Made by a program: the position numbers and the translations under genes. Positions 1 to 8,819 of a stretch of DNA of 64,000 nucleotides are shown here, piece after piece. How positions within the stretch are numbered: position 1 is the stretch's first letter; the number at the start of each line of letters is the position of its first letter. The stretch is from MWBF01 sp040772005 (GTDB lineage: Bacteria; Chloroflexota; Anaerolineae; CG2-30-64-16), in NCBI GenBank assembly GCA_040772005.1, contig JAXGYZ010000003.1, positions 248,001 to 312,000 of the forward strand, written 5' to 3'. The notes beneath the pieces are model-generated. The model worked only from the letters and a program-made list of their open reading frames with translations, did no database searches and was not told the origin of the DNA.

Positions 1-1
1 C

Positions 2-322
2 GCCGGCTCGTGGCACGTCTTCAGAAACGTCGTCTGGCCCCTCCTGACGCCGGTCGTGAACACCAACCTGCTCCTGAACATTATCGGCTCGCTCCAGGCC
101 TGGCAACTGTTCCTGGTGCTTCTCGGTTACCGCAACGGGACACAGGTTCTCGGTTATCTGATCTTCGCCCAGGGCTTCGGCCAGACCTCCGGCAGCGTCA
201 CCAGTGCGTTCCGGCAAGGCTATGCTGCAGCCGCCTCGATCGTGCTGTTCATCCTCGTGCTGGTGATCGGCATGATCGTCCAGACCGTGCTGCGGCGCAG
301 AGAAGAAAGGATCATGGGATGA
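2..322 (+). CDS. Sugar ABC transporter permease, MalF/UgpA type (5'-truncated by window)
   Basis: Only the last ~106 codons are present; the reading frame is open from base 2, so the start lies upstream of the window. The first visible residues (AGSWHVFRNVVWPLLTPVV) match the end of the EAA loop that binds the ATPase in binding-protein-dependent permeases. Two hydrophobic segments follow, then a short basic tail (RRREE). The stop overlaps the start of the next permease (ATGA), so the two are translationally coupled. By family this is one half of the membrane channel of a carbohydrate importer. The binding protein is presumably upstream. The substrate cannot be read here; the neighbouring glucanases suggest beta-glucan oligosaccharides. 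Confidence 0.85.
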   Translation, partial: AGSWHVFRNVVWPLLTPVVNTNLLLNIIGSLQAWQLFLVLLGYRNGTQVLGYLIFAQGFGQTSGSVTSAFRQGYAAAASIVLFILVLVIGMIVQTVLRRREERIMG

Positions 323-1182
323 GCACAACCGTTGCGACCGCACCGACTGCCCGGAAGGTGACCGATACCAGGAGGATCAATTGGGGACGCATCCTCTCCT
401 ATGTGCTCTTGGTGCTCTTTGCGATCATCTATCTGGGCCCGCTGCTCATGCTGGTCAGCACGTCTCTGAAGACGTTGCCCGACTTCATGAAGAACGCGAC
501 CTCCCTGCCCACGTCGCTGAACTTCAAGAATTTCACCGAGGCGTGGACAAGGGCCAATTTCCCCCGCTACCTGACCAACACCGTGCTCTACACGATCTCC
601 GCGACGGTTATCTACCTTGTCACCGCGGTATTCGTCGCGTTCCCGATCTCGCGCGGATACGTCAAGGGCGCCAAGATCCTGCTGACCCTGTTCGTGATCG
701 CCCTGTTCCTGCCCGTGGCGTTGATTCCCCAGTTCCAGTTGATGCTGGCATTGGGGCTGTACAACAACCCGTTCGGCTACGTCCTGCTGTTCCTGGTGAA
801 CCCGATCGGGATCATCATCCTGGTCAACTACATCAAGACCCTCCCGAAAGAGATGGATGAGGCGGCCGCGATCGACGGCTGCGGCTACTTCCGCTTCGTG
901 CTTACGGTGGTCTTCCCGCTGATCCAGCCGGCCATTGCCACGGTGGCCGTGTTGCACGCCATCGGCATCTGGAACGAGCTGATCCTGCCGACCATCTACC
1001 TGACCAACCAGAACTACTACCCCATTACGCGCGGCATGATCGTGTTCCAGGGGGTCTACGGCAGCAACTGGCCGACGCTGGCAGCCGCAGTCCTGATCAT
1101 GACACTGCCGATGGTCATCATCTTCCTGGTGCTGCAGCGCTACATCGTGTCCGGCCTGACCCAGGGCGCAGTCAAGGGCTAG
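319..1182 (+). CDS. Sugar ABC transporter permease, MalG/UgpE type
   Basis: A 287-aa inner-membrane protein with about six hydrophobic segments and the EAA-loop signature (LPKEMDEAAAIDGCG, about residues 175-190) that contacts the ABC ATPase. The ATG at 319 overlaps the upstream permease stop by four bases and gives the expected family length. A longer open frame from base 10 is only read-through in the wrong frame of the upstream gene. It pairs with the upstream gene as the second channel subunit of a CUT1-type carbohydrate importer. No ATPase gene is nearby, as is common when a shared MsmK/UgpC-type ATPase serves several importers. Confidence 0.92.
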   Translation: MSTTVATAPTARKVTDTRRINWGRILSYVLLVLFAIIYLGPLLMLVSTSLKTLPDFMKNATSLPTSLNFKNFTEAWTRANFPRYLTNTVLYTISATVIYLVTAVFVAFPISRGYVKGAKILLTLFVIALFLPVALIPQFQLMLALGLYNNPFGYVLLFLVNPIGIIILVNYIKTLPKEMDEAAAIDGCGYFRFVLTVVFPLIQPAIATVAVLHAIGIWNELILPTIYLTNQNYYPITRGMIVFQGVYGSNWPTLAAAVLIMTLPMVIIFLVLQRYIVSGLTQGAVKG

Positions 1183-1225
1183 GTCGTGTTTTTAGCGTAT
1201 CACCCGGCGACTATATGAAGGTTAC

Positions 1226-1313
1226 AGCGCCTAACGATTCTGTAGGGGCGGCCCTTGCGGCCGCCCGCCGAGGGCAGGCGCAAGATCTGCCCCTACAGGT
1301 TTTGTTAGGCGCT
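1226..1313. repeat. Nested palindromic intergenic element (family A)
   Basis: Perfect 10-bp outer inverted repeats (AGCGCCTAAC at 1226-1235, GTTAGGCGCT at 1304-1313) enclose perfect 10-bp inner ones (CTGTAGGGGC at 1240-1249, GCCCCTACAG at 1289-1298). The centre is GC-rich. It fills most of the gap between the permease operon and the GH16 gene. It could act as a terminator or be a non-autonomous mobile repeat. A related, decayed copy lies near 62716. Confidence 0.75.
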
Positions 1314-1344
1314 CTGAGCTGCCCGAAATGACCAAAGGGACAAC

Positions 1345-2148
1345 ATGAAGAAGACACCAGGTGTAATCCTCCTGCTGCTAACCCTGCTTCTGGCGGCCTG
1401 CACGCCTGCCGCCCCGGTCCCCGTGCCGGAGGGCTGGCAGCTCGTCTGGCACGACGAATTCGACGGCAGGGCGATTGACAGGGCCAACTGGACCTACGAC
1501 CTCGGCGGCTGGGGGTGGGGCAACGGGGAAGCCCAGTTCTACACCGACCGGCCGGAAAATGCCCGCATCCAGGACGGTCTGCTCATCATCGAAGCCAGGC
1601 AGGAGAAGTACGAGGACTCCTACTACACCTCGGCGCGGCTGAAGACGCAGGGGTTGCAGGAATTCCAGTATGGCCGGATCGAGGCGCGCATCAAGGTGCC
1701 CGCCGGCGTCGGGCTGTGGCCCGCGTTCTGGATGCTGGGCGCAAGCTTCGACGGCACGAACTGGCCCGATTGCGGCGAAATTGATATCATGGAATATGTT
1801 GGACGGGAGCCTGACCTGGTTATCGGCACCGCACACGGGCCGGGCTATTCGGGCGCGCTGGGATTGAGCCGGTGGAACCGGCAGACCTACAACATCGCCG
1901 ACGATTTCCACACCTTCGCCATTGAATGGCAGGCCGGCCAGATCACATGGTTCTACGATGGCGCCGAGTACTTCACGCTGACCCGCGCCGATGTGGGGGA
2001 CCGCCAGTGGGTCTTCGACCAGCCGTTCTTCATCATCCTGAACCTGGCGATCGGGGGCACGCTGGGCGGCACCATCGGCCTCGACACCGCCTTCCCCACG
2101 CAACTGCAAGTAGACTATGTGCGGGTGTTCCAGGTGGCTAACCCGTAA
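1345..2148 (+). CDS. GH16 beta-glucanase lipoprotein (laminarinase-like)
   Basis: A 267-aa secreted enzyme. A signal peptide ends in a lipobox (LLAAC, residues ~16-20), so it should be anchored to the outer face of the cytoplasmic membrane. The rest is a single GH16 jelly-roll beginning GWQLVWHDEFDG. The catalytic motif EIDIME is at residues 145-150 (nucleophile E145, acid/base E150), in the laminarinase-like form followed by YVG. Typical GH16 strand motifs (YTSARL, GRIEARIKVP, GLWPAFWMLG) are present and length is normal for a bare catalytic domain. Expected activity is endo-cleavage of beta-1,3- or mixed-linkage glucan. The next gene carries a close relative of this domain. Confidence 0.9.
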   Translation: MKKTPGVILLLLTLLLAACTPAAPVPVPEGWQLVWHDEFDGRAIDRANWTYDLGGWGWGNGEAQFYTDRPENARIQDGLLIIEARQEKYEDSYYTSARLKTQGLQEFQYGRIEARIKVPAGVGLWPAFWMLGASFDGTNWPDCGEIDIMEYVGREPDLVIGTAHGPGYSGALGLSRWNRQTYNIADDFHTFAIEWQAGQITWFYDGAEYFTLTRADVGDRQWVFDQPFFIILNLAIGGTLGGTIGLDTAFPTQLQVDYVRVFQVANP

Positions 2149-2154
2149 CGCCAA

Positions 2155-2183
2155 GCTCTGCGGGTTCACGGAATCCGCAGAGC
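2155..2183. terminator. Intergenic hairpin between the two GH16 genes
   Basis: A perfect 9-bp stem (GCTCTGCGG / CCGCAGAGC) with an 11-nt loop follows the GH16 lipoprotein stop by 6 bp. There is no T-tract. It may be a weak terminator or an mRNA-stabilising or processing structure between the two glucanase genes. Confidence 0.4.
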
Positions 2184-2207
2184 CCACATCGTCAGAGGAG
2201 TTCAGCC

Positions 2208-5200
2208 ATGAAGCTAAGGACCACTTTTGTTAATTTGGCCGCGATTCTGAGCCTGCTGCTCGGCGGCGTGCTCGTGCTCCCCGGCCCGCAGGCTCAGGCG
2301 CGGGTGGCGGCCGCGAGCGCCGCGCTGCCCCTCGTGGACGACTTCGAGGCCGGGCTGCCGGCCGGGCAGGACGGCGCGGTGCCGATCGGGTTCAACACCT
2401 TTGCGGACCCGAACAGCACGGCCGCCATCTCGACCACCGATGCGGATCCGGCGCCCTCCGTGCCGGGTCGCGGCGCGGGGAACCATGTTCTGAAGCTGGA
2501 CCTGAATGTCATTGCATGGGCCGGCGTCACTCATGCCTTCGAGAATGCCGGGGCTACGGCCTGGGTGACCCAGGACTGGAGCGCGTACGAGGGCATCGCC
2601 TTCTACCTCTACGGCACGGGGACGGGCACTGACCTCTTCATGGATGTGCTCGACAACCGCAACCCCGGCTCGACCAGGGATGACGCCGAGCGCTGGACCC
2701 TGGCTTTCAAGGACGACTTCACCGGCTGGAAGCTGATCGAGCTGCCGTTCGCCGGCATGACCCGCAAGGAGATCGGCAACGGCGCGCCGAACGACGGCTT
2801 CGGGCTGACCGAGGTGCACGGCTGGGGCTTCGGCACGCTGGGCACGGGCGGCGCAAAGGCCTACTACCTGGACGATGTCTCGGTCTATGGCGTCGCGCCG
2901 ATCAAGCCGTTGACGGTTGGCTTCAATACGCTCAACTATCCGGTCACCGAGGGCGACGCGGCCACGGTGACGGCGAAGCTCAGCAAGACCTACACGGACA
3001 CCGTGACGGTGGACTATGCGACAACCTTCGGCCCCGCGGTCGCAGATCGCGACTACGTCCCGACCTCCGGTACGTTGACCTTCCTGCCGGGCGTCACCGA
3101 GCAGTCGTTCACGGTGCAGACCATCGACGATGCCAAGTTCCAGGGCGAGCGCGGCGTGCTGGTCGAGCTGTCCAACGCGACCGGCGGCCTGGCGCTGGGC
3201 ATGCCGCCCCTGGCGCGGGTGAACATCCTCGATAACGAGGCGTACTACCCGCCGCTGCTGGACGACTTCGAGACCTACCCATACCTTTGGTCCGCGAGCC
3301 CGCGCGCGGCCCAGTCGAACCCGGAGATTGCCGCGGGCGACCCGCTGGCGCTGCCGGGCCAGGGCGCATACGAGCACGTGCTCCAGGTCGGCCCGCAGAA
3401 GCTCAGCTATCTGCCGCTCATCACGCATAAGGGCCTCGCTGCGGTTCCGCCTGTGCAGCAGCCCGCTGCGCCGCCCATGCAGCGCTTCGGTCGCACTTTC
3501 CCCATCGGCCAGGACTGGAGCGCCGCCTCTGCGTTGAGCTTCTGGTACTACGGCCGCAACAGCGGCAAAACGGTCCAGGTTGCGCTGACCAATGACCTGG
3601 CGACCCCGGCTGATCCCGCGAACTGGCAGCTTGTCTGGCGCGATGAGTTCAATACGGCTGCCGGCACCCCGCCCAACCCGCGCGTCTGGGGCAACGAGGT
3701 CGGCGACGGCACCGTCAACGGCATCCCCGGCTGGGGCAACGACGAGCTGGAGTATTACACTCCCGGCGGCACGAACGCCTCCACCGACGGGCAGGGCCAC
3801 CTGGTGATCACGACCGAAGAAGCCGACGGTTCGCTGCAGTGCTACTACGGCCCGTGCAAGTACACCTCGGCGCGGCTGCTGACCAAGAACCGGTTCGAGG
3901 TCGCCTATGGCCGGGTCGAGGCGCGCGTCAAGGTGCCAGTCGGAGCAGGACTCTGGCCCGCGTTCTGGATGCTCGGCACGGACATCGACCGGGTCGGCTG
4001 GCCGATGACCGGCGAGATCGACATCATGGAGCACGTCGGGCGCCTGCCCAACGAAATCTTCGGCACCCTGCACGGCCCCGGCTATTCGGGCGGCAACAGC
4101 TATGGCAAGGTCGTCGACCTGGGCAAACCGGTCGCCGACGACTTCCACACCTTCGCAGTGGAATGGCAGCCAGACAAGATTACCTGGTTCCTGGACGGCG
4201 TGGCCTACTTCACCGCGACCCCGGCCGACCCGTTCCTGGCCGGCAAGCAGTGGGTCTACAACCACCCGTTCTATATGCTGTTGAACGTGGCGGTGGGCGG
4301 CAACTTCGGCGGCACAGTCAGCCCCGACACAGTCTTCCCGCAGCAGACCCTGGTGGACTACGTGCGCCTTTACCAGGCTGCACCGCAGCCCGTGCCATTT
4401 ACGGCCTCGTTTGTAGATGACTTCAGCGGCTGGCAGCAGATCAGCCTCCCGTTCACGGCCTTCCAGGGCGCGGTGGGAACCAAGCTGGACCTGTCGGCCG
4501 TGCGGTCGATCAGCTTCGGCGTACCGGCTCCCCTGCGCGCTCCGGTGCTGCTCGACCAGGTGCGCCTGACGTATGACGATACCACGCCGCCAATGGTGGA
4601 CATCACCAGCAGCGCGGCCGGGGAGACGGCGGCGGGCCCGGTCACGTTCACCTTCACCTTCAGCGAAGACGTGGGCACGAGCTTTACCGCGGATGACATC
4701 GCCGTAACGGGCGGCACCGCGGGCACCTTCACGCGCGTCAGCGGCACGCTGGCAACGCTGGTCGTGACGCCGCCTGCCAATGCAGCCGGCACGATCACCG
4801 TCAGTGTGGCTGCGGGCAAGTTCTACGACGCAGCCTACAATGCCAACACGGCCGCGGCCTCTCTCGATCAGGTTTACGACACGAAGAGCGTGGTGCTGAA
4901 CGGGCTGCCGGTGACGTTCGACGACCCGGCAGTGAGCTACACGCTGACGGGCTTCGGCGGGGCCGAGGCGGCGAGCGTGGTGACCGATCCGGCGGGGGGC
5001 GCGAACAAGGTGGCGGAGGTCACCAAGTCGGCGACGGCGGAGCTGTGGGCCGGCGTGACCGTTTCGACCGAGCCGGGCAACTCGCTTGCACCGATTCCGT
5101 TCACCGCGACGGCCAAGACGATCACGGTGCGGGTGTGGTCGCCCACGGCAGGCGTGCCGATCCGGCTGAAGGTGGAGGACGCCGCCGACGGCAGCAAGAG

Positions 5201-5405
5201 CTGCGAGACCGAGGCGCTGACGACGGTGGCGAATGCGTGGGAGACGCTGACCTTCGACTTCGCCAACCCGGCTGCGGGCACCGCGCCGCTCAACCTGGCG
5301 ACCACCTACAACCGCATGTCGGTGTTCCCGAACTTCGGCAAGACGGGCGCGCAGATCGGCGGTCCGTCCACCTACTACTTCGACGACTTCGCCTTCGCGC
5401 CCTGA
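2208..5405 (+). CDS. Modular secreted GH16 beta-glucanase with nested catalytic domain
   Basis: 1065 aa with an N-terminal signal peptide. Domains in order: a beta-sandwich carbohydrate-binding-like domain (~40-230, starting LVDDFEAG and ending YYLDDVSVYG); a Calx-beta-type repeat (~233-345); a second sandwich starting LLDDFETY (~349-470); the GH16 catalytic domain (~471-725; EIDIME with E603, D605, E608); the missing second half of that sandwich (~730-790, DDFSGWQQISLPF to LLDQVRLTY); a bacterial Ig-like domain (~791-895); and a C-terminal binding-like domain (~900-1065). The catalytic module therefore sits inside a binding domain. A good ribosome-binding site (AGAGGAG) precedes the ATG. Expected role: endo-hydrolysis of beta-1,3-glucan with multivalent binding. 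Confidence 0.88.
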   Translation: MKLRTTFVNLAAILSLLLGGVLVLPGPQAQARVAAASAALPLVDDFEAGLPAGQDGAVPIGFNTFADPNSTAAISTTDADPAPSVPGRGAGNHVLKLDLNVIAWAGVTHAFENAGATAWVTQDWSAYEGIAFYLYGTGTGTDLFMDVLDNRNPGSTRDDAERWTLAFKDDFTGWKLIELPFAGMTRKEIGNGAPNDGFGLTEVHGWGFGTLGTGGAKAYYLDDVSVYGVAPIKPLTVGFNTLNYPVTEGDAATVTAKLSKTYTDTVTVDYATTFGPAVADRDYVPTSGTLTFLPGVTEQSFTVQTIDDAKFQGERGVLVELSNATGGLALGMPPLARVNILDNEAYYPPLLDDFETYPYLWSASPRAAQSNPEIAAGDPLALPGQGAYEHVLQVGPQKLSYLPLITHKGLAAVPPVQQPAAPPMQRFGRTFPIGQDWSAASALSFWYYGRNSGKTVQVALTNDLATPADPANWQLVWRDEFNTAAGTPPNPRVWGNEVGDGTVNGIPGWGNDELEYYTPGGTNASTDGQGHLVITTEEADGSLQCYYGPCKYTSARLLTKNRFEVAYGRVEARVKVPVGAGLWPAFWMLGTDIDRVGWPMTGEIDIMEHVGRLPNEIFGTLHGPGYSGGNSYGKVVDLGKPVADDFHTFAVEWQPDKITWFLDGVAYFTATPADPFLAGKQWVYNHPFYMLLNVAVGGNFGGTVSPDTVFPQQTLVDYVRLYQAAPQPVPFTASFVDDFSGWQQISLPFTAFQGAVGTKLDLSAVRSISFGVPAPLRAPVLLDQVRLTYDDTTPPMVDITSSAAGETAAGPVTFTFTFSEDVGTSFTADDIAVTGGTAGTFTRVSGTLATLVVTPPANAAGTITVSVAAGKFYDAAYNANTAAASLDQVYDTKSVVLNGLPVTFDDPAVSYTLTGFGGAEAASVVTDPAGGANKVAEVTKSATAELWAGVTVSTEPGNSLAPIPFTATAKTITVRVWSPTAGVPIRLKVEDAADGSKSCETEALTTVANAWETLTFDFANPAAGTAPLNLATTYNRMSVFPNFGKTGAQIGGPSTYYFDDFAFAP

Positions 5406-5434
5406 CCACTGTCAGCATCCTGAGCGGAACGGAG

Positions 5435-5462
5435 CACCGCCTGCATCAGCTCGCAGGCGGTG
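5435..5462. terminator. Hairpin between modular GH16 gene and phosphorylase
   Basis: A perfect 10-bp stem (CACCGCCTGC at 5435-5444, GCAGGCGGTG at 5453-5462) with an 8-nt loop lies just before the next start. There is no T-run, so termination is uncertain. It also overlaps the upstream GTG at 5460, which argues for the ATG at 5484 as the true start. Confidence 0.45.
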
Positions 5463-5483
5463 CAAATTGAAAGCGAACACACC

Positions 5484-8400
5484 ATGACCCAACATCATTT
5501 CGACCCCCAGAACCGTTTCGTCATCGAGGATTTCGACGCTTTCCCCCCGTTTGCCAGCTTCCTGCCGGGGATCGCGGGGCCGTTGGGCATTCCCCTCTGG
5601 GCGTTCTACGTCAACCGCGGCCAGGCCGTCGCCAGCTTCGGCGTGGAGAGCAAGGACAATCCCATCGTGGAGTTCCAGCCGGCGAACAAGGCCTATCAGA
5701 TGACGCCGTACATGGGATTCCGTACCTTCATCAAGCTGCGCGATCAGGCCGGCGATAGGTACTACGAGCCGTTTTCCGCGATGGCGCCGACCTCACCCCC
5801 AGCCCCTCTCCTGCGAGGAGAAGGGAACGACCTCTCCCCCCTCCCTCGCAGAGAGGGGGGCCAGGGGAGTGGGTCACGCCGCATGTTGATCGCGCCGAAC
5901 GAGTTGGAACTGGAAGAAACGAACACGGCGCACGGCCTCCAGACCAACGTCGTATACTTCATCCTGCCCGGAGAGGGCTTTGCCGCGCTGGTGCGGCAGG
6001 TCACGATCAAGAACATCGCTGCGCAACCGGTCTCAATTGAGCTGCTCGACGGCCTGCCCGCGATCATCCCGTTCGGTGTTACGAACGGGATGCTTAAGGA
6101 GATCGGCCGCACCGCCGAGGCGTGGATGGCGGTCACCAACCTGGCGCAGGGCATTCCGTTCTACCGGGTGCAGGCCAGCATCGCGGATCGTGCCGAGGTG
6201 GAAACATTCGAGGCGGGGCATTTCTATCTCGCTTTCACGGGAGGGGGCAAACATAGAGGTTCGCCCCTGCTGTTTGTAGATCCTACCGTGGTTTTCGGTC
6301 CCAACACCGCCCTCAGCTATCCCGATCGCTTCCTCGCCGGCTCGCTGGCCGAGCTGGCCGCCGTGCCGCAGGTCCCGCTGTGCCGGACGCCCTGCGGGTT
6401 TGCAGGGACCGCGGCCACGTTGGAGCCGGGCGAGGCGCTGACGCTCTATGCCATCATCGGCCACGTGGGCGAGGTAGAGGTCATCAACCGGGCGCGGGCG
6501 CGCCTGGCCGATCCCGCATTTGTTGCCGCGAAGCGCGCCGAGGCGCAGGCGTTGGCCGCGCAGTTGACCGCTCCTATTGCGACACAGACCGGCGACCCGC
6601 GCTTCGATGCCTACTGCCGGCAGGCGATGCTCGACAACATCCTGCGCGGCGGCTGGCCCGTGCCCCTGAATAGCCACATTTACCACCTCTATGGCCGACG
6701 GCACGGTGACCTGGAGCGCGACTATAACGCATTCTTGCTGCCCGCCGAGTTTTACTCGCAGGGCAACGCCAGCTATCGGGATGTCAACCAGAACCGGCGC
6801 TCAGATGTGCTCTTCAATCCTGCGGTCGGCGATCAGGAGTTCCTGGCCTTTCTCGGTTTGATTCAGCCGGACGGCTACAACCCGTTGACCGTCCTGGGCA
6901 GCCGCTTTACGGTCCCGCCTGAGCGGCAAGCGGCCGTGCTCGCGCTGGCGGACCGGCCTGACCTCCTGCGTCCGCTGCTGAGCCAGCCCTTTACGGCCGG
7001 CTCTCTGCTCAAGACGGTTGCGCAACACGGCATCCGCCTGACCGTGCCGCCGGCGGCCTTTGTCGAAGCGGCCGCGGCCCAGGCTGACTGGGAGTTCGCG
7101 GCGACGTTTACCGAGGGCTACTGGGTTGATCATTGGTTCTACAACCTCGACCTGCTGGATGCGTACCTGGCGATCTATCCGGATCGCAAAGACGAGCTGT
7201 TGTTCGAGAAGACCGTGCCCTATTATCAAGGTTCGGCGTTCGTGCAGCCGCGCGCGCGCAAGACGGTCCTGCTGGCCGACGGTCAGGTGCGTCAGTATGG
7301 GGCGCTTCTGGAGGACGAGGCGCTGGCGCATCGGCTTGCCGGTGGATCCCCCCCGCACCATCTCGTGCGGGCGGGCCACGGGGAGGGGGAGGTCTTCAGG
7401 AGCACTGTCTTCGCCAAGCTGACCGGCCTGGCGCTGCTCAAGTTCGCGACCCTCGACCCGTCGGGCCTGGGCGTCGAGATGGAGGCAGGCAAGCCGGGCT
7501 GGTGTGATGCGCTCAACGGCCTGCCGGGGTTATTCGGCTCATCGCTTTCGGAGACCTATGAATTGCTGCGCCTGCTCGACTGCCTGCTGGGGAACCTCAC
7601 CCCCCTGCCCCCCTCTCCCTCGCAGGAAGGGGAACGGAGGGAGGGTGTCGCTCTGCCCATCGAGTTGGCCGGCCTGCTGCGCGAGGTCGTGACGCAGTTG
7701 ACTGCCTACCAGCGCGCGTTTGACGGCGACCGTGATCACCGTTACTGGGATGCCGTGGCGGCTGCGCGCGAGGCCTACCGTGAGCACGTCCGCCTGGGCT
7801 TCGATGGGCGCACGGAGACGATTGACTTTCCGAACCTCGGCTCGATCCTGCAGGCCTTCCGTGACAAAGTTGCCGCGGGTATCGCGCGGGCCGAGGCGCT
7901 GGCCGGCGGCATCCCGCCGACCTACTTCATCCACGAAGCGCGCGAGTACGAGGTCATGACCGGGGCCGACGCCGAACCGCTGCGCGACGGCCAGGGCCGG
8001 CCCTTCGTGCGCGTGACCCGTTTTGAACTGCAAACCCTGCCCCCGTTCCTGGAGGGGCCGGTGCATGCGATGATGGCTTATCGGGCCGACCTCGAGCGCA
8101 CCCGCGCCATCTACGAACAGGTGAAGGCCGGCCCGCTCTTCGACGCCGCGCTGGGCATGTATAAGACCAACGCGCCGCTGGCGGGCTGCTCGCCGGAGAT
8201 CGGCCGGCTGCGGGCATTCACGCCGGGCTGGCTGGAAAACGAATCCGTGTTCCTGCACATGGCCTACAAGTACCTGTTGGCGACCCTGCGGGCGGGGCTG
8301 CGCGATGAGTTCTTCAGCGACATCCGCCGCGGCCTCGTGCCGTTCTTCGATCCGCAGACTTACGGGCGCAGTCCGCTGGAGAACTCCTCGTTCATCGTCA

Positions 8401-8813
8401 GCAGCGCACATCCCGATGCGGCGCTGCACGGTCGCGGCTACGTCGCCCGCCTTACCGGCGCCACCGCCGAGTTCCTCAGCATGTGGTCGCTGATGATGGT
8501 CGGGCCGCAGCCCTTCTGCCTGCGCGACGGCGAACTATGTCTGGCGTTCAGGCCAACCCTGCCGGACTGGCTCTTCCGGGAGGATGGCACGCTGACCTTC
8601 ACGTTCCTGGGGCAGTGCGAGGTCACTTACCGAAAGTCCGGGACCCTGGCCGGCGCGGCGCAGGTGATTGCCGCGACGGTGCACCTGGCGAACGGCGACC
8701 AACTCACCCTGGGGGGTGACCGTATCACCCTACAGGGTGACGTGATCCCTGCGTCCTATGCCGCGATGGTCCGCAGCGGCGAGATCCGACGGATCGAGAT
8801 GAGCCTGGAGTAA
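5484..8813 (+). CDS. Clan GH-Q glycoside phosphorylase-like protein (large GH94/GH149/GH161 type)
   Basis: 1109 aa from the ATG at 5484; a GTG at 5460 lies in a hairpin and is unlikely. The protein resembles large cellobiose-phosphorylase-like enzymes. The motif GWCDALNGLPGLFGSS holds a likely catalytic-acid Asp at ~675. No signal peptide is seen, so it is cytoplasmic. Lengths near 1100 aa are usual for beta-1,3-oligoglucan phosphorylases (GH149, GH161), which would suit the GH16 neighbours, but I cannot assign the family by eye. Two in-frame low-complexity inserts (residues ~103-131 and ~704-722) correspond to palindromic DNA elements and look foreign. The next gene starts 6 bp downstream. 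Phosphorolysis to glucose-1-phosphate is inferred. Confidence 0.72.
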   Translation: MTQHHFDPQNRFVIEDFDAFPPFASFLPGIAGPLGIPLWAFYVNRGQAVASFGVESKDNPIVEFQPANKAYQMTPYMGFRTFIKLRDQAGDRYYEPFSAMAPTSPPAPLLRGEGNDLSPLPRREGGQGSGSRRMLIAPNELELEETNTAHGLQTNVVYFILPGEGFAALVRQVTIKNIAAQPVSIELLDGLPAIIPFGVTNGMLKEIGRTAEAWMAVTNLAQGIPFYRVQASIADRAEVETFEAGHFYLAFTGGGKHRGSPLLFVDPTVVFGPNTALSYPDRFLAGSLAELAAVPQVPLCRTPCGFAGTAATLEPGEALTLYAIIGHVGEVEVINRARARLADPAFVAAKRAEAQALAAQLTAPIATQTGDPRFDAYCRQAMLDNILRGGWPVPLNSHIYHLYGRRHGDLERDYNAFLLPAEFYSQGNASYRDVNQNRRSDVLFNPAVGDQEFLAFLGLIQPDGYNPLTVLGSRFTVPPERQAAVLALADRPDLLRPLLSQPFTAGSLLKTVAQHGIRLTVPPAAFVEAAAAQADWEFAATFTEGYWVDHWFYNLDLLDAYLAIYPDRKDELLFEKTVPYYQGSAFVQPRARKTVLLADGQVRQYGALLEDEALAHRLAGGSPPHHLVRAGHGEGEVFRSTVFAKLTGLALLKFATLDPSGLGVEMEAGKPGWCDALNGLPGLFGSSLSETYELLRLLDCLLGNLTPLPPSPSQEGERREGVALPIELAGLLREVVTQLTAYQRAFDGDRDHRYWDAVAAAREAYREHVRLGFDGRTETIDFPNLGSILQAFRDKVAAGIARAEALAGGIPPTYFIHEAREYEVMTGADAEPLRDGQGRPFVRVTRFELQTLPPFLEGPVHAMMAYRADLERTRAIYEQVKAGPLFDAALGMYKTNAPLAGCSPEIGRLRAFTPGWLENESVFLHMAYKYLLATLRAGLRDEFFSDIRRGLVPFFDPQTYGRSPLENSSFIVSSAHPDAALHGRGYVARLTGATAEFLSMWSLMMVGPQPFCLRDGELCLAFRPTLPDWLFREDGTLTFTFLGQCEVTYRKSGTLAGAAQVIAATVHLANGDQLTLGGDRITLQGDVIPASYAAMVRSGEIRRIEMSLE
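5791..5875. repeat. In-frame palindromic element inside phosphorylase gene (family B, copy 1)
   Basis: The stretch starts CCTCACCCCCAGCCCCTCTC and contains complementary C-rich and G-rich tracts (CCCCCCTC / GAGAGGGGGG). It is translated as a Pro/Arg/Gly-rich segment containing PPAPLLRGEG and PLPRREGGQG, unlike the flanking enzyme sequence. Related elements lie at 7594 and 61239. Confidence 0.75.
7594..7648. repeat. In-frame palindromic element inside phosphorylase gene (family B, copy 2)
   Basis: A second element in the same gene (ACCTCACCCCCCTGCCCCC, then AGGAAGGGG and GGAGGGAGGG). It encodes LTPLPPSPSQEGERREG between two conserved helices of the phosphorylase, about 30 residues after the catalytic motif. 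Confidence 0.7.
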
Positions 8814-8819
8814 TACCCG

